A program made the position numbers and the translations under genes. Under the pieces are notes generated by a model. It ran no database searches, had not been told where the DNA came from, and saw only the letters and a list, made by a program, of their open reading frames with translations. This document shows, piece by piece, positions 58,591 to 64,000 of a stretch of DNA of 64,000 bases. The stretch comes from Aldehydirespirator sp965204415 (GTDB lineage: Bacteria; Actinomycetota; Acidimicrobiia; Acidimicrobiales; Aldehydirespiratoraceae), in assembly GCA_965204415.1 (NCBI GenBank), contig CBDBEL010000003.1, positions 248,001 through 312,000 of the forward strand, given 5' to 3'. Each line of letters begins with the position of its first letter. The first letter of the stretch is position 1.

Positions 58591-61486
58591 TGAACATCGC
58601 GCCACCAAGCGAAAGACGAGGTCCGCTTCGACCCCGTCCGTTGCGATGCTGACCGTATACAGCACCCACGGCTCGCCGGGAGCTTCCACGACCGCCGTGC
58701 ATCTCGCCGCCCATTGGGCCGCGACGGGCCGTGAGGTGCTGCTTGTGGAGGCGGACCCCACCGGGAGTTCGCTGAGCCAGAACCTCGGAATCGAACCCAC
58801 TCCGGGATCCGCGTCGTTCCTCAGTGCCGGCCTCCCGGTCCTCGGCACTCATCTGGTCGACCACTCACAGGACGTGATGTTCGAGAACCTGCACGTCATG
58901 CCGGCTCCCGCAAGCACCGAAGGGGCACACGGCATCGTCCATGCTCTCGCCAGCCTCGCCGAGGACCTGAGAAGGGTCGCCGAGGACGAGATGGCCGTGA
59001 TCATCGATGCAGGCAGATTCACGGCAGAGACCTCTGTCTCGAGACTGACGACGATGGCAGCTGGGGTGGTCCTGGTCTTTGGCGAGAATGGCGATCCGCG
59101 ACCGCCGGCCGACACCCTGGGCCGAGCTGTCGACAGGCATGGCCCCAAGAGTTGCGTCGTGACCATCGGTAAGTCCTGGCTCAGCCCTGAGGAGTGGTTT
59201 GGGCATCACAGCATGGAGTTCTGCGGTTCCATCAACCTGGCCCCAGACATTGCCGGCTACCACGCTGACTGTTTGACCCGCCGTTCCCGAAGGTTCAAGA
59301 GATTTCGGGCCAGCGTGGCACATGTCGCGGAGACTCTGTATCCCTACGCGCAGCCGCCCGTGTCTGAATCGCGCCACCAGGGCCCAGTCGTCGAACGGCC
59401 CCGGGAGGTCTCCTCGGAGTCTTCGGCAAGCGTTGGCGGGTTTGACCACGACGGGGGCAACAACGGCGGTGTCGCGCCCGACCGGCAGCCGGGGGTCTAC
59501 ACCGGCAACCACCCACCAGGAGCACACCTTCAGCCGGACTTCCATCCGCAGCTGAGGCCTGACCAGCGGCCGCGGCCCGATTCGCAGCCCGGGCCTGGCC
59601 TCCAGCCGGACTTCTATTCGAGGCCAGGCCTGGAGATGCAGCCGGACTTCCATTCCGGCCCCGACCCGAGGATGCAGCCGGACTTCCATTCCGGCCCCGA
59701 CCCGAAGAAGCAGCCGGACTTCCATTCCGGCCCCGACCCGAAGAATCAGCCGGACTTCCATTCCGGCCCCGACCCGAAGAATCAGCCTGGGCCTGAACGA
59801 CAACCGGAGTTCTATACGAACCCAGACCCGGACGAGGAGCCGGAGTTCTACTCGGACCCAGACCCGGACGAGGAGCCGGAGTTCTACTCGGACCCAGACC
59901 CGGACGAGGAGCCGGAGTTCTATACGGACCCAGACCCGGACGAGGAGCCGGAGTTCTATACGGACCCAGACCCGGACGAGGAGCCGGAGTTCTACTCGGA
60001 CCCAGACCCGGACGAGGAGCCGGAGTTCTACTCGGACCCAGACCCGGACGAGGAGCCGGAGTTCTATACGGACCCAGACCCGGACGAGGAGCCGGAGTTC
60101 CATTCGGGTTCGGACCCGGAGATGCAGCCTGGGCCTGAAGTGCGACGGGGCTCTGGCCCGGAGTTGCAGCCGCATTTCTATTCGCAGCCGGGTTTCGACC
60201 CGCGACTGGGCACCCACCCTCAGCCAGGCTCCTACCCGCAACCGGGCTTCGACCGGCAACTGGGCCCCCACCCCCAACCGATCCCCAACCCGCCACTCGG
60301 CACCCACCCCCAACCGATCCCCAACCCTCAGCCAGGCTTCGACCCCCGATTCGGCACCCACCCCCAACCGGGCTTCGACCCGTCACTCGGCACCCACCCC
60401 CAACCGAGCTTCGACCCGCAACCGGGCTTCGACCTCCAGCCAGGCTCCCACCGGCAACCGGGCTTCGACCCCCGATCCGGCACCCACCCCCAACCGAGCT
60501 TCGACCCGCAGCCCGACTTCGACCCGCGACCCGGCACCCACCCCCAACCGAGCTTCGACCCCCGATCCGGCACCCACCCCCAACCGAGCTTCGACCCGCA
60601 ACCGGGCTTCGACCCCCAACCGGGCTTCGACCCGCAACCGGGCTTCGACCCCCGACTCCCTCAGCCCGACTTCGACCCCCGACCCGGCGCCCACCCCCAA
60701 CCGATCCCCAACCCGCAACCAGGCTTCGACCGGCAACTGGGCGCCCACTCCCAGCCAGGCCCCGACCCGCGACTAGGCGCCCACCCCCAGCCGATCCCCA
60801 ACCCGTCACTCGGCACCCACCCCCAACCGAGCTTCGACCCGCAACCGGGCTTCGACCCCCGACTCGGCACCCACCCGCAGCCGATCCCCAACCCGCAGCC
60901 CGACTTCGACCCGCGGCTAGCAACTCACCCTCAACCAGGCTTCGACCCCCGAATGGGTGTTCACCCTCGGCCGGTCCCGGACCCGCGACTCGGCACTCAC
61001 CCTCAACCAGGCCCCGACCCTCAACTGGGCGCTCACCCTCAACCAGGCCCCGACCCGCAGCCCGGCTTCGACCCGCGGCTAGCAACTCACCCTCAGCCAG
61101 GCCTCTACCCGCAGCCAGGCTTCGACCCCCGAATGGGTGTTCACCCTCGGCCGGTCCCGGACCCGCGACTCGGCACTCACCCTCAGCCAGGCTTCGACCC
61201 GCAGCCGGGCTTCGACCCCCGACTCGGCACTCACCCTCAGCCGGGCTTCGACCCCCGAATGGGTGTTCACCCTCGGCCGGTTCCGGACCCGCGACTCGGC
61301 GCTCACCCTCAGCCAGGCTTCTATTCGCAGCCGGGCTTCGACCCGAATGCAGGTCCCGACCAACTACAAGGCGGTCACCTGCACAATTCGTTCCCAAGCT
61401 CGGCCTCCAAGACCCACGGCCGAGAATCCAGCAACCTCATCACTCGATCAGGAGCGCGTGAGGGCGATCGCCCCGCAGTGTCATGA
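58544..61486 (+). CDS. cpaE: CpaE/TadZ-like ParA-type protein with giant repeat tail
   Basis: 980 residues from GTG 58544 (AGGAAG upstream; ATG 58646, MLTVYSTHGSP, is the alternative). The N-terminal 260 residues are a ParA/MinD-like fold: a deviant P-loop STHGSPGASTTAVHLA, then LLVEADPTGSSLSQNLG and AVIIDAGRF. The usual KGGxGKTT lysines are absent, so ATP binding may be altered, as in some TadZ/CpaE localisers of pilus assembly. From about residue 330 the protein is low complexity: 12-residue QPDFHSGPDPKN-type units, eight DPDPDEEPEFYS units, then a long (HPQPGFDPRLGT)-type tract to near the end. Such a tail on a CpaE is remarkable. It overlaps cpaF by 4 nt. Confidence 0.8.
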   Translation: MHSRSGRALSLLETSDEHRATKRKTRSASTPSVAMLTVYSTHGSPGASTTAVHLAAHWAATGREVLLVEADPTGSSLSQNLGIEPTPGSASFLSAGLPVLGTHLVDHSQDVMFENLHVMPAPASTEGAHGIVHALASLAEDLRRVAEDEMAVIIDAGRFTAETSVSRLTTMAAGVVLVFGENGDPRPPADTLGRAVDRHGPKSCVVTIGKSWLSPEEWFGHHSMEFCGSINLAPDIAGYHADCLTRRSRRFKRFRASVAHVAETLYPYAQPPVSESRHQGPVVERPREVSSESSASVGGFDHDGGNNGGVAPDRQPGVYTGNHPPGAHLQPDFHPQLRPDQRPRPDSQPGPGLQPDFYSRPGLEMQPDFHSGPDPRMQPDFHSGPDPKKQPDFHSGPDPKNQPDFHSGPDPKNQPGPERQPEFYTNPDPDEEPEFYSDPDPDEEPEFYSDPDPDEEPEFYTDPDPDEEPEFYTDPDPDEEPEFYSDPDPDEEPEFYSDPDPDEEPEFYTDPDPDEEPEFHSGSDPEMQPGPEVRRGSGPELQPHFYSQPGFDPRLGTHPQPGSYPQPGFDRQLGPHPQPIPNPPLGTHPQPIPNPQPGFDPRFGTHPQPGFDPSLGTHPQPSFDPQPGFDLQPGSHRQPGFDPRSGTHPQPSFDPQPDFDPRPGTHPQPSFDPRSGTHPQPSFDPQPGFDPQPGFDPQPGFDPRLPQPDFDPRPGAHPQPIPNPQPGFDRQLGAHSQPGPDPRLGAHPQPIPNPSLGTHPQPSFDPQPGFDPRLGTHPQPIPNPQPDFDPRLATHPQPGFDPRMGVHPRPVPDPRLGTHPQPGPDPQLGAHPQPGPDPQPGFDPRLATHPQPGLYPQPGFDPRMGVHPRPVPDPRLGTHPQPGFDPQPGFDPRLGTHPQPGFDPRMGVHPRPVPDPRLGAHPQPGFYSQPGFDPNAGPDQLQGGHLHNSFPSSASKTHGRESSNLITRSGAREGDRPAVS
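59637..61370. repeat. Tandem repeat tract inside the CpaE-like gene
   Basis: Three zones: 36-bp units encoding QPDFHSGPDPKN (59637-59790); eight near-identical 36-bp units encoding DPDPDEEPEFY(S/T) (about 59820-60110), with an S,S,T,T,S,S,T order that implies a 4-unit higher-order duplication; and variable Pro/Gln/Asp units (60160-61370). Because of the repeats, antisense frames as long as 700 codons stay open here; these are artefacts. Confidence 0.85.
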
Positions 61487-63273
61487 CAGAGGAAAGTCGA
61501 AGTCTGGAACTCTTCCGGCAGTCGCACCAAGCGCTGCTGCACGAGTACATGGAACTCAAGCGCCAAGAACTGGGCAGCGAGGACCTCGACAAGCAACTAG
61601 TGAACCGCGCCAACCAGATCATCCGAGACTTCAACACCTCCGCGGTGATGGCTGGCAAACCCCAACTCTCCGAGCAGGACGAGAGCGAGTTTCGCTCGCA
61701 GGTCAAGGGTCTGATGGGCGGCGGTTCCCTGGCCCCGCTGCTGGAACGCGAGGATGTGGAGAACATACACATCCTCGGCCATGACAACGTTGTCCTGTCG
61801 CTGGCCGACGGGAATCGCACAATGGCTCAGCCCGTGGCCGACAGCGAGGCCGACCTTGTAATGATGATCCGGCACCTCGCAGCCACCGCGGGCCACACGT
61901 CCCGGCGCTTCGATACGGCCGCGCCGATCCTTGACCTTCGCCTGGAGTCGGGCCACCGGCTCTTTGCCGTCACCGCGGTGGCTGAGCGGACATCGATTGT
62001 GATTCGCCGCCACCGAATGCTGACCAACTCCCTGGACACCCTGGAGGAACTGGGGACCCTCACACCTCAAATGAGCGCCGTGTTGCGGGCCGCGGTGCGC
62101 CCGCCGAATCCAGCCAACATGCTGGTAGTGGGGGGTACGGGCTCGGGCAAGACCACCTTGCTGCGCGGGTTGCTGTCGGAAGTTCCCCAGTCCGAGTTGG
62201 TGGTCACGATCGAGGACACACTCGAGTTGCACCTTCGCTCCTCGGGTCTGCACAAGCGCACTCTCGCACTGGAGACCCGCACGTCCAACACCGAGGGCAC
62301 GGGCGAGATCACCATGTACGACCTCTGCAAGGCCGCCCTGCGGATGTCTCCGGACCGGGTGATCGTTGGTGAGGTGCGCGGCGGCGAGGTGATGCAGTTG
62401 CTGCAGGCGATGGGCATCGGCAACGACGGCTCCGTGGGCACCATCCACGCGGGCAACACCAAGGCTGCCATCAACAAGATACTGATCTACGCCCAGCGTT
62501 CACCAGATTCGCCCACACCGGACTCGGTGTTGCGCGAGATAGCTCAGGTGCTGCACCTGCTTGTATTCATCAAGAAGCTCCCAGACGGCCGCCGGGCTGT
62601 TACCTCGATCCGGGAAGTCACCGGGTTCGAGGACGGAGAAGTACTGACCTCCGAGGTGTTTGCGCCGGGGCCCGCCGGCCACGGCGTATATGTCAGGCCC
62701 TTCAAGTCCGACGGCGAGGCTCTGGCCCGCCTCAAGATTGCCGGGTTCTCCCCAGCCGCGTTGGGCGAGCCGTACCGCCCGAAGACCGATGTGACCAAGC
62801 CCCCGGCCAAGAGGGCCGCGGCGAACAAACGTCGGGCTCCGCAGTCCAAGCAGCCCCAACCGACCCGCCGCCCACAGCCCAAGCAGACCCAACCGACCCG
62901 CCGCCCACAGCCCAAGCAGACCCAACCGACCCGCCGCCCACAGCCCGCGCAGACCCAACCGTCTCGCCGCCCACAGCCTGCGCAGCCCCCACCGTCTCGC
63001 CGCCCACAGCCCAAACAGTCCCAACCGTCTGGCCGCCCACAGCCCGCGCAGCCCCCACCGTCTCGCCGCCAGCGGCCTGCGCAGTCCCCACAGCAAGCGC
63101 AACTCAATCGCCAGCCGGCGCAAACGACGAACGCTCGCCAACCCAACCGCGCCATCGCGGATCCACGGAATCCGTCCGTCCCGAACCCCAGCGCACGCCT
63201 AGCCGCTGAGAACGGCAGGGATCAAGCGCCGTCCCCCGCCCCTACGCGGCGACAGCGTGAGGCGGGCAGGTAG
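61483..63273 (+). CDS. cpaF: CpaF/TadA secretion ATPase
   Basis: 596 residues. An N-terminal helical region, then the secretion ATPase core: Asp box LEREDVENIHILG, Walker A VGGTGSGKTT at about 217-226, VTIEDTLELHL, Walker B/His region MSPDRVIVGEVRGGE and GSVGTIHAGNT. These are CpaF/TadA signatures; the enzyme powers pilin export and pilus assembly at the inner membrane. From about residue 440 a basic Pro/Gln/Arg-rich tail of 11-residue units (PTRRPQPKQTQ) is appended, again unusual and opposite in charge to the acidic tail of the CpaE-like protein. The start overlaps the CpaE-like stop (ATGA). Confidence 0.92.
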   Translation: MTEESRSLELFRQSHQALLHEYMELKRQELGSEDLDKQLVNRANQIIRDFNTSAVMAGKPQLSEQDESEFRSQVKGLMGGGSLAPLLEREDVENIHILGHDNVVLSLADGNRTMAQPVADSEADLVMMIRHLAATAGHTSRRFDTAAPILDLRLESGHRLFAVTAVAERTSIVIRRHRMLTNSLDTLEELGTLTPQMSAVLRAAVRPPNPANMLVVGGTGSGKTTLLRGLLSEVPQSELVVTIEDTLELHLRSSGLHKRTLALETRTSNTEGTGEITMYDLCKAALRMSPDRVIVGEVRGGEVMQLLQAMGIGNDGSVGTIHAGNTKAAINKILIYAQRSPDSPTPDSVLREIAQVLHLLVFIKKLPDGRRAVTSIREVTGFEDGEVLTSEVFAPGPAGHGVYVRPFKSDGEALARLKIAGFSPAALGEPYRPKTDVTKPPAKRAAANKRRAPQSKQPQPTRRPQPKQTQPTRRPQPKQTQPTRRPQPAQTQPSRRPQPAQPPPSRRPQPKQSQPSGRPQPAQPPPSRRQRPAQSPQQAQLNRQPAQTTNARQPNRAIADPRNPSVPNPSARLAAENGRDQAPSPAPTRRQREAGR

Positions 63274-63275
63274 CT

Positions 63276-64000
63276 ATGGACCGGGCCGCCATTCTCGTGG
63301 GTGCTGTCTTGGGCCTCGGCTTGTTCACAATGCTGCTCAGCCTGCAGCAACGGCCGGAGACCAGGACCAAGACCACGTTGAAGAAGTTCCAGTCGCGAGC
63401 GTCGCGCGTCAAGAGGTGGTCGTCTCTGCACGACAAGCTCATCATGGCGGCCCTCGGGGTCGGATTGGCGTTCGGGGCTTGGCGCGCCACGGGGTGGATC
63501 GTTGCCGCGCTGCTCGGTTTCACAGCAGGCGTGATGGGGCCGATGATGTTCCGCGCCCCCCGGCGGAGGCGGGAGCTCACCAACGAGATCGAGGCCTACT
63601 CCCAGTGGACCGAACAGATCCGGGATCTGGTGTCGGCCAGCGGATCGCTGTTCGAGGCGGTCACCGTCTCTGCGTCGCAGGCTCCGGAACGGCTGCGCCC
63701 GAAAGTGGTGGAGATGGCGTCGATCGGCCGGACCCTGGGTCTGCCGGCCGCGCTGGACTGGTTCGCCGAGGAGATGCAGTCGCCCTTCGCCGATCGCCTT
63801 GTGCTCGGCATGAAGATTGCCTGGGACTCCGGGGCCCGGGTCAGCGAGGCGTTCGAGAGCGCGGCGCGCGCCATGCGGGCCGAGGTGGAAATGCGAAGGC
63901 GCCACGAGGTGGCCAACGCCCGCGCCTGGACGCAAGTGGTGGCGATGTTGGGCGTCACGCTCGTGTCGGTGCTGTTCATGTTCGTGTTCAACCGGGGGTT
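63276..64000 (+). CDS. tadB: TadB-like pilus assembly membrane protein (runs off right edge)
   Basis: ATG 63276 (MDRAAILVGAVLGLGLF), two bases after the CpaF stop; open to the window end, about 241 residues. N-terminal helix, basic loop, a hydrophobic pair (HDKLIMAALGVGLAFGAW, TGWIVAALLGFTAGVMGPM), then the T2SSF domain: ELTNEIEAYSQWTEQIRDLVSASGSLFEAV, ESAARAMRAEVEMRRRHEVANARAW, and a third hydrophobic segment at the edge. TadB/TadC form the membrane platform with CpaF. The order cpaB-cpaE-cpaF-tadB is standard; tadC and pilin genes should follow outside the window. Confidence 0.87.
   Translation, partial: MDRAAILVGAVLGLGLFTMLLSLQQRPETRTKTTLKKFQSRASRVKRWSSLHDKLIMAALGVGLAFGAWRATGWIVAALLGFTAGVMGPMMFRAPRRRRELTNEIEAYSQWTEQIRDLVSASGSLFEAVTVSASQAPERLRPKVVEMASIGRTLGLPAALDWFAEEMQSPFADRLVLGMKIAWDSGARVSEAFESAARAMRAEVEMRRRHEVANARAWTQVVAMLGVTLVSVLFMFVFNRG

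Noticed and set aside
59295..61397. 700-codon antisense frame (and 500-codon 58865-60367) opposite the CpaE-like gene
   Set aside because: Its length comes from the tandem repeats of the sense gene, where stop codons are absent in several frames. The translation is monotonous Gly/Arg/Val and has no ribosome site.

Overview
The window reads as a chromosomal segment of a high-GC Gram-positive actinobacterium. The best match is the Acidimicrobiia type, which is an inference. The reasons are three C-terminal SLH-type modules with the Cys-containing GC...YCP...QMASFL pattern, a Tad/Flp pilus operon of actinobacterial order, lipobox-bearing secreted proteins, GTG starts, ATGA/GTGA gene overlaps and several apparently leaderless promoters. 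No rRNA, tRNA or CRISPR array was seen. LAYOUT. 1-5 kb: two unknown minus-strand genes, a membrane protein, and a complete IS21-family element (istA/istB, 2561-4828, 4-bp target duplication ACGA). 5-9.3 kb: a DDE transposase-like gene overlapping a tyrosine-integrase-like gene that lacks the usual catalytic residues. The transposase is cut in two by an ISL3-family element (6124-7537). 9.5-19.6 kb: a defence cluster with an Xre-like regulator behind an 18-bp palindrome, a 41-residue protein, a Type III-like Res helicase-nuclease, an adenine methyltransferase (Mod) and an OLD-family ATPase/TOPRIM nuclease. Mod is interrupted by a second ISL3 copy of identical length and identical transposase (14681-16094). 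Both ISL3 copies have perfect 8-bp target duplications, so the original genes can be reconstructed exactly. 19.6-31.2 kb: a mosaic of a lipoprotein gene with a structured leader, transposase remnants, an AAA-DUF4143 ATPase behind 23-bp iterons, and toxin-antitoxin-like loci. The latter are a truncated HTH/nucleotidyltransferase pair, DUF433/PIN-like, AbiEi/AbiEii with an extra C-terminal HTH, and MazE/MazF. A 472-bp direct repeat (5010-5481 and 26775-27246, about 6 mismatches) brackets 5-27 kb. It carries the 3' end of the same transposase family, a third divergent remnant of which lies at 21.4-22.2 kb. 31-39 kb: a PD-(D/E)XK-like gene, a decayed DUF4011/AAA_12 helicase, a small basic protein, a membrane protein and a TOTE-type primase-helicase. 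39.4-51.4 kb: very large surface proteins, namely a ~2109-residue lipoprotein of about 50 Cys-paired RCC1-like repeats and a 1317-residue cadherin/sugar-dehydrogenase/SLH protein, with an EamA-like transporter between them. 51.5-57.3 kb: Vsr nuclease, an MMPL/RND exporter preceded by a leaderless upstream ORF, a PfkB sugar kinase (also preceded by a leaderless ORF starting Met-Cys-Leu) and a convergent LysR regulator. 57.5-64 kb: the start of a Tad pilus operon behind a strong sigma-70-like promoter: CpaB, a CpaE-like protein with a roughly 600-residue low-complexity repeat tail, CpaF/TadA, and a TadB gene running off the right edge. WORKING TOGETHER. The 5-31 kb accessory zone looks like a defence/toxin-antitoxin hot spot built by repeated insertion and now partly broken: Mod, the DDE transposase, a nucleotidyltransferase toxin, a DUF3800 gene and a helicase are all disrupted. 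The 39-64 kb part is mostly intact cell-envelope biology.
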